DNA from: Acanthochlamys bracteata
Lineage: Eukaryota; Streptophyta; Magnoliopsida; Pandanales; Velloziaceae
Reading direction: 5' to 3'
Assembly (NCBI GenBank): GCA_019914995.1
Contig: CM034145.1
Span: 3,224,001-3,288,000, forward strand
Length of the DNA stretch: 64,000 nucleotides
In this document: piece by piece, positions 48,900 to 61,880 of the stretch
Numbering within the stretch: position 1 is the stretch's first letter
How the letters are laid out: each line of letters starts with the position of its first letter
Made by a program: the position numbers and the translations under genes
The notes under the pieces: generated by a model
What the model was told of the DNA's origin: nothing
Seen by the model: the letters and a program-made list of their open reading frames with translations, nothing else
Databases searched by the model: none

Positions 48900-49565
48900 A
48901 TGCCCAATATCTCTATATCATCTAGTACTTCTTCTATCATCACTCAAGACTCTAATCAACAATTGATTGCCATCAACGTTGCCGCTCGAGCTCCATTAAA
49001 ACTCAATGACACAAACTAACTCTCATGGAACTTTCAATTTAACACTCTTCTTATTGGTTTTGATCTCCTTGACTTCATTGATTGATGTAAACCGTATCCA
49101 CCACCCATTATTTCTACAGACAATTCAGTAATTATCAATCCAGTTTATACTCACTAGAAACGTCAAGATCAGTTGATCCTCAATGCATTCATTGGATCTA
49201 TCTCTTCAGATATTATTCCATTCATTGCCGGTGTCACTACCATCCGTGACGCTTGGCATACTCTTGCCAACACCTATACCAAGCCAACACGTGGTCGCCC
49301 ACTACAAATTCGAAGTCATCTAAAAAATCGTCAAAAGGATTCTCAAATTGTCACTGAATACTTACGGAGAATTAAAGGGTATGCCAATAAACTTGCACTA
49401 CTTGGTACTCCTATGGATGCCAAAGGCCTACTTGAGAAAATTTTAGATGGTCTTGGCGATGAATTTCATGATCTTATTGTTGCTCTCCAAGCTCGCGAGA
49501 CTCTAATCTCTCTTGAGGAACTACATGAAAGCTCCTCACTCTTGAAGCCACTCATCGCAATGTAA
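48900..49565 (+). pseudogene. Copia B gag
   Basis: Retrotransposon gag (capsid) frame from the ATG at 48900 (MPNISISSSTSS...). The UBN2-type gag is best preserved at 49173-49565: LNAFIGSISSDI, DAWHTLANTYTKPTRGR and LLEKILDGLGDEFHDLIVAL. In-frame stops interrupt it before 49173. Some fall where the family has Trp (TAG at about 49156, HWKRQDQ). The Ser-rich tail continues, frame-broken, to about 49780. Confidence 0.8.
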
Positions 49566-50193
49566 CATCCAATGCCAACCAATACTAGCGAATGCTAAAT
49601 CCAGCATATAGAAATTCAAGGTCTCGTTCCTCTTTCAAATCTGATCACATAGGCTCTTTTCGTCCCACTATGTCTTCCAACACCGGATCCTCCACGCCAA
49701 CATCTAATGGTGATCGCCCTTCACTAAGACCACATCTTGGTCGTTGTCAAAATCTTTGGCATTCAAAGACACTCAGCTAAGCCGTGCCTATCCTTTAATC
49801 TAGTGCCGATCAATCAAATGCCAACCAACCAAGAGCCAATCAACCGCGGATCCGAAACAAATTATACATCATAGCAGCCATGAGCTAACTTTGCAGCTAA
49901 TACCGGCACATAAATTCTCTCTTAGCTACTTAATGATGGTGCATCCCATCACGTTATCGGTAATCTCAACAATCTCTCACTTCACTCTCCCTACAATAGT
50001 TCCGACGACATTATGATTGGGGATGGCACGGGTTTAGCAATCACCCACCCTAATTCCACTTTCTATTTTACTTTACTCATAATTTTACACTCAATAATAT
50101 TCTTTATGTGCCAAGTATGAAAATTTAATTTCTATTTCTTAATTTTTCCTCACCAATAATATTTCCGTTGAATTCTTACCACATTCTTTTCTT

Positions 50194-51183
50194 ATGAAGG
50201 ATTTTTGTACGGGGGTACAACCTCTTCAAGGGCAAACTAAAGATGGCGTTTATGAGTGGCCAATCATACCAATCCAATCTTCACCATTACTTGCTCTATC
50301 TAGTGTCAAAATCTCTTCATCTAAATGGCATCATAGACTAGGGCATCCATCTCTTCAGATCTTCAAACATATCATATCTAATGGTCAGTTACGATTATCT
50401 ACTTTTATATCAACAATAATTTGTTATAACGATTGTCACTGCAATAAAAGTTACAAGTTACCATTTTCCAAATCAACTCTTACTTTTTTTAAACCTCTTG
50501 AAATTATTTACTCTGATGTTTGGACTTCACCTATTATATCTCATGATGTTTTCAAATATTATGTTATTTTTTTCGATCACTTAACCAAATATATATGCTT
50601 CTACCCACTCAAAATAAAATCTAATGTGCATGACATCCTTATTCGCTTCAAAACTCTTGTAGAAAATTATTTCTCCCACAAAATCATTACTCTTTACACC
50701 GAAATGGTGGAGAATATCAAAGTTTTAAAAATTTTCTCTCTAACAATGGTATTTCTCACCTTATCACTCCCTCATATACTCTAGAACATAATGGATATTC
50801 TGAACGACGTCACCGCCACATTATTGAAACTGATCTCCTTCTTCTTTCTCATGTATCTCTCCCACTTACATATTGGTCTCACGCTTTTGATACCACCGTT
50901 TATCTCATTAATTGTTTACCCACTCCAACACTTCAATTCATTTCTCCCTTTGAAAAAATATTTTTCCATCCACCTAATTATTCCAAACTTCGAGTATTTG
51001 ATTGTTTATGCTCTCCTTGTCTTCGTCCTTATTCATCTCACAAACTTGTCCCTAGATCAAACCATGTGTTTTCTCGACTACTCTATTACACAAAGTGCAT
51101 ATTTTTGTCTTGACACTTCTACCTCCAAAATCTGTCTCGCCACGTTGAATTTATTGAATCTGTTTTTCCTCACTTTAATATAA
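50194..51183 (+). pseudogene. Copia B integrase
   Basis: The frame at 50194-50784 carries the pre-integrase zinc site WHHRLGHPSLQIFKH...CHCN and the start of the catalytic core (IIYSDVWTSPI, VIFFDHLTKYICFYPLK). The second core part is frame-shifted and visible only in fragments to about 51180. The frame change near 50730 and altered residues make it inactive. The protease and nucleocapsid segment between 49780 and 50190 is badly eroded. Confidence 0.75.
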
Positions 51184-51689
51184 TCTTCCCCGTCCTGAGT
51201 CCACCATTGTTGACACATGGGTTTCCTACTCTACTTCTATTTTCACTTTTTCAATTTCCATTGCTTCTTCAGTGGCACTCACAACGTCATCTAACATAGC
51301 ACCACCCACGCACGAAGACCCCTCTAACAATTCAAATTTACCACATACATCACTTGTGCCCCATTCTACCAACACTAAGTATTTTAGTGAACGTCCATAT
51401 TTCAACCAACAACAATCATCCCATGCAAATCAGATCTAAGAACAACATCCATAAGCCTTTTTAAAAAACTCAACTTGACAGCTCAACTATCCGCCTCTGA
51501 TGACTTAGAACCAACAACTACGACCCAACCCTCAAAGATCCTAAATGGCGCCGGGCCATGTCCGAAAAGTTTGATGCTATTGTTCGGAATAGCACTTAGA
51601 AACTTGTTCTATTTGACCGTCACAAAATATTGTGAGATGTAAGTAAATTTTTTGCACTAAACGATTATCTAATGGCTGTATTGATAGGT

Positions 51690-53063
51690 ACAAAACACGT
51701 TTGGTTGCTAAGGAATTTCATCAACGATCCAGAGTGGACTATAATGACATATTTAGTCCAGTTATTAATCCAACAATTGTTCGTCTTGTTCTAAATCTTC
51801 CCATAAGTAGAGGGTGGTCACTTCGCCAGTTTGATGTTAATAATGTATTTCTTCAGGCACACATATATGAAGACGTCTACATGACTCAACCATCAGGATT
51901 TATTGATCCAGACTTTCCCGCTCATGTCTGCAAACTTCGCAAAGCTATTTATGGTCTCAAACAAGCACCACGAGCTTGATATCACGAGCTCAAAACATTT
52001 TTACTTGACTCCGATTTTATCAATTCTTATGCGGATACTTCACTCTTCATTCTTAAGACAGATGTGCATCTCATTTACTTACTTATCTATATTGATGATA
52101 TGATCATTACAAGAGACAGCCACAATATGGTAAAATAATTTGTGGAGCTTCTTGCCCAACGATTCTCATTGAAAAATATTGGGCCATTGTCATTTTTTCT
52201 TAGTGTTGAGATTATTCTACACAACTATGTTCTTTTTCTATCTAAACGATGGTATATTACCGATCTTTTTGTCCGAACTAAAATGATCGATGCCAAACCC
52301 GTCATGACTCTCTTATTCACCAGTCCAACATTAACACTTCATACCGGCACAGTTTTGTCTGATCCAATAGAATTTCGGACTATAGTTGGGAGCTGTCAAT
52401 ATCTGTCTCTCACATGACAGGATATTATATTTGCAGTTAACAAGCTTTCTCAGTTCATGCATCAGCCAACAACTAAGCATTGGATAGCCGTCAAACGCCT
52501 CCTTCTCTATCTATCTGGTACACTGAATCACGGATTACTTTTATATCGTAAATTACCTCTATCTTTGCATGTATTCTCGGATGCTGACTGGGCATGTAAC
52601 AAAGATGATCCATTTCTACTAGTGCCTATGTGGTGTATTTAGGCCGCAATCCAATCTCGTAGAATTTAAAAAAAAAACGGACTATTGCTTGTTCCTCTAC
52701 GAAAGCTGAATATCGTTCTGTTGCCTCTACTACTGCAGAACTCAGTTGGATTTGCTCTCTTCTATCTGAGCTTGGTGTTGAACTTCTAACTACTCTTGTC
52801 ATATATTGTGACAATATTGGTGCTACACATTTGTGCTCCAATCCAGTTTTTCATTGTAGGATAAAACATGTTGTTATTGACTTTCACTTTATTAGGGACA
52901 AAGTTCAAAGTGGTGCTTTGCGCGCTACTCATGTTTCATCACAAGATCAACTGGCTAACGCACTCACCAAACCACTTCCTCAGATACGCTTTCTTCTTCT
53001 TCGGTCCAAGATTGAAATCTCCAATCGGAGCTTCATCTTGCGGCGGCATAATAAGGATATTTG
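51690..53063 (+). pseudogene. Copia B reverse transcriptase and RNase H
   Basis: The RT N-terminal part at 51701-51979 reads [40 protein letters not shown] and [15 protein letters not shown], then TGA where the family has Trp (APRAW). The palm motif YIDDM follows near 52090. FSLKNIGPLSFFLSVE lies at 52160-52210. The SLTRPD block has TGA for Arg near 52416. RNase H shows VFSDADWACNKDD (52570-52610), KAEYRSVASTTAELSW and YCDNIGATHLCSNPVFH (to 52855). The end is DQLANALTKPLPQIRFLLLRSK (52945-53010). Stops are mostly single transitions, so the frame is otherwise long. Confidence 0.85.
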
Positions 53064-53218
53064 ATTCCTTCCTATATTTAGAGTACTTAATTTAGAAAAA
53101 TTATACTTTATTTTATTCTAGAAAGATTTAATTTGGTTTGATTTAAGAAATATTTAACTTTTGGAAACCTTGACTGAATATATATGTGCTCATGCAAATA
53201 AAAAAAAAAATGAATCAT
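53048..53218 (+). repeat. 3' LTR of Copia element B, truncated by the gap
   Basis: Matches 48592-48808 with scattered differences and small deletions. It stops at tgaatcat, where the 5' LTR has about 18 more bases. Confidence 0.8.
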
Positions 53219-53318
53219 NNNNNNNNNNNNNNNNNNNNNNNNNNNNNNNNNNNNNNNNNNNNNNNNNNNNNNNNNNNNNNNNNNNNNNNNNNNNNNNNNN
53301 NNNNNNNNNNNNNNNNNN
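53219..53318. other. Assembly gap (100 N)
   Basis: Exactly 100 N, the usual placeholder for a gap of unknown size. It separates the Copia element from the tandem array, so the distance and the true array start are unknown. Confidence 0.99.
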
Positions 53319-56022
53319 TCTTTTGATTTTCTAATAACTGTTGTGTTACATGATTCTGTTTTTGCTAGAGAATCAAATATGTTATGTTAAGGAGCTTGTT
53401 GCAATTGAGGATGAGTGGATTAATTGCAGTGCTGATTACAAGTGGAGGATATACGCTTAAGGATTTCTCAACTTGCATGTGAAATCATAAATCTCAAAGA
53501 TTTTCTACACGTTGTACAGTTTGCTGTGCGACATTCTCTTTTTTTTTTTAAAAATGAGTTTTATGGAATAACATTTTCAGTTTAAGCCTTGCATGTAAAA
53601 TAGTTTTTTAGAGGATACTTAAACAGGATCGTACTAGCTATAAAAAACTAAGTTTTGATAGAACTTATTTTCTGAACTACTTTGTTTGTCAAATCCTTGC
53701 ATGACTTCGGCTCTTTGAGAATCGTTGAAATGTATTCGTACGTGTTTACTTGTAAAACTTGTGAATCCAACAGAAATTACTACCTTGTAGAGTGAACATT
53801 GATAAATCAATAGAATGTCTTGGTTCATGAACAGATTGAGGAAAGTTTGAATCACGTTCGACAGCTACTAGATGACGTGGGAGGTGGGAGAGGTAGTGCT
53901 AGTGCTAGTGTTGGCTCTAGGAGGTAGTAGTAGTTTAGAGTTATAGCTTGGTTTTTTTGTTCTAATATAGTTCTGTTTTTATTATGCGACTTCTCCAAAT
54001 GCTGTTCTCCTATAGGATGTCTTTTACTGCGCATTCTACTGTATCCAATGCATTAATAAGTTGCTCGAAATTATGCGCCTATCTTGAGTCCATTTTGTTT
54101 AATAATATTAGCAACATTTTGTGACTCCTTCACGCTAATTTGTTCACATTATCAGTTGTAGTAGCGTCTCCGTAAAATGAATACGGAAGGCAAGTTTCAG
54201 AAAAATTGATTATCTTCGAAGATGAATTTTGTCTGAAGTATTTTGGCTAGCTTTCCTTTATTCCTCTCTATAGCTTGTTTTGTTAATTCTTTTTCCTTCC
54301 TTACTCTTTCTTTTTTCGTATGATTTTCTAATAACTGTTGTGTTACATGATTCTGTTTTTGCTAGAGAATCGAATACGTTATGTTAAGGAGCTTATTGCG
54401 TTTGAGGGTGAGTGGATTAATTGCAGTGCTAATTACAAGTGGAGGATATACGTTTAAGGATTTCTCAACTTGCATGTGAAGTCATAAACCTCAAAGATTT
54501 TCTACACGTTGTACAATTTGCTGTGCGACATTCTCCTTTTTTTTTGAAGAATGAGTTTTATGGAATAACATTTTCAGTTTAAACTTTGCATGTGAAATAC
54601 TTTCTAAGAAGATACTTAAACAGGATCGTACTAGCTATAAAAAACTAAGTTTTTTGGTAGAACTTATTTTCTGAACTACTTTGTTTGTCAAATCCTTGAA
54701 TGACTTCAACTCTTTGAGAATCCTTGCAGTTTCTTCCTATGTTTTTGCTTATAAAACTTGTGAATCCAACAGAAATTACTACATTGTAGTGTGAACGTTG
54801 ATAAGTCAATACATTGTCTTGGTTCATGAATAGATTGAGGAAAGTTTCAATCCTGATCGAGAGCTATTCGATGACGTGGGAGGTGGGAGAGGTGGTGCTA
54901 GTGCTAGTGTTGGCTCTACGAGGTGGTAGCAGTTTAGAGTTTTAACTTGGTTTTTTTTGTTCAAATATAGTTCTGTTTTTATTATGCCACTTAACCAAAT
55001 AATGATCTCCTATAGGATGTCTTTTACTGCGGCATTGTACTATATCCAATGCATTAACAAGTTGCCCGAAATTAAGTGCCTATCTTGAGTCCATTTTTTT
55101 AATAATATTAGAAACATTTTGTCACTCCTTCACGCTAATTTGTTCACATTATCAGTTGTAGTGGGGTCTCCGTAAAATGCATACGGAAGGCAAGTTTCAG
55201 AAGAAATGATTATCTTCGAAGATGAATTTTGAAGGAAGTATTTTGGCTAGCTTTCCTTTATTCCTCTCTATAGCTTGTTTTGTTAATTCTTTTCCTTCCT
55301 TACTCTTTCTTTTTTCGTATGATTTTCTAATAACTGTTGTGTTACATGATTCTATTTTTGCTAGAGAATCGAATACGTTATGTTAAGGAGCTTGTTGTGT
55401 TTGAGGGTGAGTGGATTAATTGCAGTGCGGATTACAAGTGGAGGATATACGTTTAAGGATTTCTCAACTTGCATGTGAAGTCATAAATCTCAAAGATTTT
55501 TTGAATTTTTGTACACGTTGTACAGTTTGCTGTGCGACATTCTCTTTTTTTTTTTTGAAAAATAAGTTTTATGGAATAACATTTTCAGTTTAAGCCTTGC
55601 ATGTGAAATAGTTTCTAAGAAGATACTTAAACAGGATCGTACTAGCTATAAAAAACTAAGTTTAGGTAGAACTTATTTTCTGAACTACTTTGTTTGTCAA
55701 ATCCTTGAATGACTTCAGCTCTTTGAGAATCCTTGCAGTTTATTCCTATGTGTTTGCTTGTAAAACTTGTGAATCTAACAGAAATTACTACCTTGTAGTG
55801 TGAACGTTGATAAATCAATACATTGTCTTGGTTCATGAATAGATTGAGGAAAGTTTCAATCCTGATCGAGAGCTATTCGATGACGTGGGAGGTGGGAGAG
55901 GTGGTGCTAGTGCTAGTGTTGGCTTTAGGAGGTAGTAGTAGTTTAGAGTTATAGCTTGGTTTTTTTGCTCTAATATAGTTGTGTTTTTATTATTCCATTA
56001 AACCAAATAATGTTCTCCTATA

Positions 56023-56866
56023 GGATGTCTTTTACTGCGGCATTGTACTGTATACAATGCATTAATAAGTTGCCCGAAATTATGGGCCTATCCTCAGTCC
56101 ATTTTGTTTAATAATATTAGGAACATTTTGTCACTCCTTCACGCTAATTTGTTCACATTATCAGTTGTAGTGGCGTCTCGTAAAGTAAAATGCATACGGA
56201 AGGCAAGTTTGAAAAAATTGATTATCTTGATTATAAATTCATAGTTTTTTGAATAGCTTTCCTTTATTCCTCTCTATAGCTTGTTTTGTTAATTCTTTTT
56301 CCTTACACTCTTTTTTTTTTCGTATGATTTTCTATTTTGTTACATGATTCGACATTCTCGTTTTTTTTTTTTGAAAAATGAGTTTTATGGAATAACATTT
56401 TCAACTTTTAAGCTCATAGATTTTTGAATTTTTGTAAATAGTTTCTTAGAAGATAGTTTTTGGAAAACAGATCATGTGAAATAGTTTCTTATAAAAAACT
56501 AAGTTTTGGTAAAACTTATTTTTACGAACTACTTTGTTTGTCAAATCCTTGCATGACTTCAGCTCTTTGAGAATCGTTGCAGTTTATACCTATGTGTTTA
56601 CTTGTAAAACTTATGAATCAAACAGAAATTACTACCTTGTAGAGTGAACATTGATAAATCAATAGAATGTCTTGGTTCATGAACAGATTGAGGAAAGTTT
56701 CAATCACGATCGAGAGCTACTCGATGACGTGGGAGGTGGGAGAGGTGGTGCTAGTGCTAGTGTTGGCTCTAGGAGGTAGTAGTAGTTTAGAGTTATAGCT
56801 TGGTTTTTTTGTTCTAATATAGTTCTGTTTTTATTATGCCACTAAACCAAATAATGTTCTCCTATA
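56023..56866. repeat. Short, internally deleted unit of the array
   Basis: About 155 bp shorter than its neighbours. Near 56350 the text jumps from tgttacatgattc directly to gacattctc, so the exon-like block present in every other full unit is missing. The segment at 56400-56520 is also scrambled, with atagtttctta present twice. Confidence 0.85.
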
Positions 56867-59800
56867 GGATGTCTTTTACTGCGGCATTGTACTGCATACA
56901 ATGCATTAATAAGTTGCCCGAAATTATGGGCCTATCTTGAGTCCATTTTATTTAATAATATTAGAAACATTTTGTGACTCCTTAAGGCTAATTTGTTCAC
57001 ATTATCAGTTGTAGTGGCGTCTCCGTAAAATGCGTACGGAAGGCAAGTTTCAGAAGGATTGATTATCTTCGAAGATGAATTTTGAAGGAAGTATTTTGGC
57101 TAGCTTTCCCTTATTCGTCTCTATAGCTTGTTTTGTTAATTCTTTTCATTTCTTACTTTTTCTTTTTTTCTTTTGATTTTCTAATAACTGTTGTGTTACA
57201 TGATTCTGTTTTTGCTAGAGAATCAAATACGTTATGTTAAGGAGCTTGTTGCAATTGAGGGTGAGTGGATTAATTGCTTGTGATTGATTAAAGTGGAGGA
57301 TATACGTTTAAAGATTTCTCAACGTGAATGTGAAATCATAAATTTTCAAAGATTTTCTACACGTTATCTGATTTTTTTGTGCGACATTCTCTTTTTTTTT
57401 TTGAAGAATGAGTTTTATGGAATAACATTTTCAGTTTAAGCCTTGCATGTGAAATAGTTTCTAAGAAGATACTTAAACAGGATCGTACTAGCTATAAAAA
57501 ACTAAGTTTAGGTAGAACTTATTTTCTGAACTACTTTGTTTGTCAAATCCTTGAATGACTTCAGCTCTTTGAGAATCCTTGCAGTTTATTCCTATGTGTT
57601 TGCTTGTAAAACTTGTGAATCCAACAGAAATTACTACCTTGTAGTGTGAACGTTGATAAATCAATACATTGTCTTGGTTCACGAACAGATTGAGGAAAGT
57701 TTCAATCACGATCGAGAGCTATTCAATGACGTTGGAAGTGGGAGAGGTGTTGCTAGTGCTAGTGTTGGTTCTACGAGGTGGTAGCAGTTTAGAGTTTTAA
57801 CTTGGTTTTTTTTGTTCAAATATAGTTCTGTTTTTATTATGCCACTTAACCAAATAATGATCTCCTATAGGATGTCTTTTACTGCGGCATTGTACTATAT
57901 CCAATGCATTAACAAGTTGCCCGAAATTAAGTGCCTATCTTGAGTCCATTTTTTTAATAATATTAGAAACATTTTGTCACTCCTTCACGCTAATTTGTTC
58001 ACATTATCAGTTGTAGTGGGGTCTCCGTAAAATGTATACGGGAGCAAGTTTCAGAAGGATTGATTGTCTTCGAAGATGAATTTTGAAGGAAGTATTTTGG
58101 CTAGCTTTCCGTTATTCCTCTCTATAGCTTGTTTTGTTAATTCTATTCATTTCTTACTCTTTCTTTTTTCTTTTGATTTTCTAATAAATATTGTGTTACA
58201 TGATTACATTTTGTTGCTAGAGAATCAAATATGTTATGTTAAAAGCTTATTTGCAATTGAGGGTGAGTGGATTAATTGCAATGCTGATTAGAAGTGGAGG
58301 ATATACGCTTAAAGATTTCTCAACTTGAATGTGAAATCATAAATCTCAAAGATTTTCTACACGTTGTACAGTTTGCTGTGCGACATTCTCCTTTTTTTTT
58401 GAAGAATGAGTTTTATGGAATAACATTTTCAGTTTAAGCCATGCATGTGAAATAGTTTCTAAGAAGATACTTAAACAGGATCGTACTAGCTATAAAAAAC
58501 TAAGTTTTGGTAGAACTTATTTTCTGAACTACTTTGTTTGTCAAATCCTTGAATGACTTCATCTTTTTGAGAATCCTTGCAGTTTATTCCTATGTTTTTG
58601 CTTGTAAAACTTGTGAATCCAACAGAAATTACTACATTGTAGTGTGAACGTTGATAAATCAATACATTGTCTTGGTTCATGAATAGATTGAGGAAAGTTT
58701 CAATCCTGATCGAGAGCTATTCGATGACGTGGGAGGTGGGAGAGGTGGTGCTAGTGCTAGTGTTGGCTTTAGGAGGTAGTAGTAGTTTAGAGTTATAGCT
58801 TGGTTTTTTTGCTCTAATATAGTTGTGTTTTTATTATTCCATTAAACCAAATAATGTTCTCCTATAGGATGTCTTTTACTGCGGCATTGTACTGTATACA
58901 ATGCATTAATAAGTTGCCCAAAATTATGGGCCTATCCTCAGTCCATTTTGTTTAATAATATTAGGAACATTTTGTCACTCCTTCACGCTAATTTGTTCAC
59001 ATTATCAGTTGTAGTGGCGTCTCCGTAAAATGCATACGGAAGGCAAGTTTCAGAAGAATTGATTATCTTCGAAGATGAATTTTGAAGGAAGTATTTTGGC
59101 TAGCTTTCCTTTATTCCTCTCTATAGCTTGTTTTGTTAATTCTTTTCCTTCCTTACTCTTTCTTTTTTCGTATGATTTTCTAATAACTGTTGTGTTACAT
59201 GATTCTGTTTTTGCTAGAGAATCGAATACGTTATGTTAAGGAGCTTGTTGCGTTTGAGGGTGAGTGGATTAATTGCAGTGCCGATTACAAGTGGAGGATA
59301 TACGTTTAAGGATTTCTCAACTTGCATTTGAAGTCATAAATCTCATAGATTTTTTGAATTTTTGTACACCTTGTACAGTTTACTGTGCGACATTCTCTTT
59401 TTTTTTTTTGAAAAATGAGTTTTATGGAATAACATTTTCAGTTTAAGCCTTGCATGTGAAATAGTTTCTTAGAAGATACTTAAACAGGATCGTACTAGCT
59501 ATAAAAAACTAAGTTTTGGTAAAACTTATTTTCTGAACTACTTTGTTTGTCAAATCCTTGCATGACTTCAGCTCTTTGAGAATCGTTGCAGTTTATACCT
59601 ATGTGTTTACTTGTAAAACTTATGAATCAAAATGTAAATTACTACCTTGTAGAGTGAACATTGATAAATCAATAGAATGTCTTGGTTCATGAGCAGTTGA
59701 GAAAGTTTCAATCACGATCGAGAGCTACTCGATGACGTGGGAGGTGGGAGAGGTGGTGCTAGTGCTAGTGTTGGCTCTAGGAGGTAGTAGTAGTTTAGAG

Positions 59801-61880
59801 TTATAGCTTGGTTTTTTTGTTCTAATATAGTTCTTTTTTATTATGCCACTAAACCAAATAATGTTCTCCTATAGGATGTCTTTTACTGCGGCATTGTACT
59901 GCATACAATGCATTAATAAGTTGCCCGAAATTATGGGCCTATCTTGAGTCCATTTTATTTAATAATATTAGAAACATTTTGTGACTCCTTAACGCTAATT
60001 TGTTCACATTATCAGTTGTAGTGGCGTCTCCGTAAAATGCGTACGGAAGGCAAGTTTCAGAAGGATTGATTATCTTCGAAGATGAATTTTGAAGGAAGTA
60101 TTTTGGCTAGCTTTCCCTTATTCGTCTCTATAGCTTGTTTTGTTAATTCTTTTCATTTCTTACTTTTTCTTTTTTTCTTTTGATTTTCTAATAACTGTTG
60201 TGTTACATGATTATGTTTTTGCTAGAGAATCAAATACGTTATGTTAAGGAGCTTGTTGCAATTGAGGGTGAGTGGATTAATTGCACTGCTGATTAGAAGT
60301 GGAGGATATACGCTTAAAGATTTCTCAACGTGAATGTGAAATCATAAATCTCAAAGATTTTCTACACGTTGTACAGTTTGCTGTGCGACATTCTCCTTTT
60401 TTTTTGAAGAATGAGTTTTATGGAATAACATTTTCAGTTTAAGCCTTGCATGTGAAATAGTTTCTAAGAAGATACTTAAACAGGATCGTACTAGCTATAA
60501 AAAACTAAGTTTAGGTAGAACTTATTTTCTGAACTACTTTGTTTGTCAAATCCTTGAATGACTTCTGCTCTTTGAGAATCCTTGCAGTTTATTCCTATGT
60601 GTTTGCTTGTAAAACTTGTGAATCCAACAGAAATTACTACCTTGTAGTGTGAACGTTGATAAATCAATACATTGTCTTGGTTCACGAACAGATTGAGGAA
60701 AGTTTCAATCACGATCGAGAGCTATTCAATGACGTTGGAAGTGGGAGAGGTGTTGCTAGTGCTAGTGTTGGTTCTACGAGGTGGTAGCAGTTTAGAGTTT
60801 TAACTTGGTTTTTTTTGTTCAAATATAGTTCTGTTTTTATTATGCCACTTAACCAAATAATGATCTCCTATAGGATGTCTTTTACTGCGGCATTGTACTA
60901 TATCCAATGCATTAACAAGTTGCCCGAAATTAAGTGCCTATCTTGAGTCCATTTTTTTAATAATATTAGAAACATTTTGTCACTCCTTCACGCTAATTTG
61001 TTCACATTATCAGTTGTAGTGGCGTCTCCGTAAAATGCATACGGAAGGCAAGTTTCAGAAGAATTGATTATCTTCGAAGATGAATTTTGAAGGAAGTATT
61101 TTGGCTAGCTTTCCTTTATTCCTCTCTATAGCTTGTTTTGTTAATTCTTTTCCTTCCTTACTCTTTCTTTTTTCGTATGATTTTCTAATAACTGTTGTGT
61201 TACATGATTCTGTTTTTGCTAGAGAATCGAATACGTTATGTTAAGGAGCTTGTTGCGTTTGAGGGTGAGTGGATTAATTGCAGTGCCGATTACAAGTTGA
61301 GGATATACGTTTAAGGATTTCTCAACTTGCATGTGAAGTCATAAATCTCATAGATTTTTTGAATTTTTGTACACCTTGTACAGTTTACTGTGCGACATTC
61401 TCTTTTTTTTTTTTGAAAAATGAGTTTTATGGAATAACATTTTCAGTTTAAGCCTTGCATGTGAAATAGTTTCTTAGAAGATACTTAAACAGGATCGTAC
61501 TAGCTATAAAAATCTAAGTTTTGGTAAAACTTATTTTCTGAACTACTTTGTTTGTCAAATCCTTGCATGACTTCAGCTCTTTGAGAATCGTTGCAGTTTA
61601 TACCTATGTGTTTACTTGTAAAACTTATGAATCAAACAGAAATTACTACCTTGTAGAGTGAACATTGATAAATCAATAGAATGTCTTGGTTCATGAACAG
61701 ATTGAGGAAAGTTTCAATCACGATCGAGAGCTACTCGATGACGTGGGAGGTGGGAGAGGTGGTGCTAGTGCTAGTGTTGGCTCTAGGAGGTAGTAGTAGT
61801 TTAGAGTTATAGCTTGGTTTTTTTGTTCTAATATAGTTCTGTTTTTATTATGCCACTAAACCAAATAATGTTCTCCTATA

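Larger units (their letters stand above)
48592..53218 (+). mobile_element. Ty1/Copia retrotransposon B, nearly full length, inactive
   Basis: The order is LTR, primer-binding site, gag, integrase, RT, RNase H, LTR, in Copia order. It is about 4.6 kb and decayed by point changes more than by deletions. The 3' LTR lacks only its last bases because the assembly gap starts at 53219. The closest plant lineage by polyprotein wording appears to be the Ale/Retrofit type; that is a judgement from memory of the family, not a search. Confidence 0.85.
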
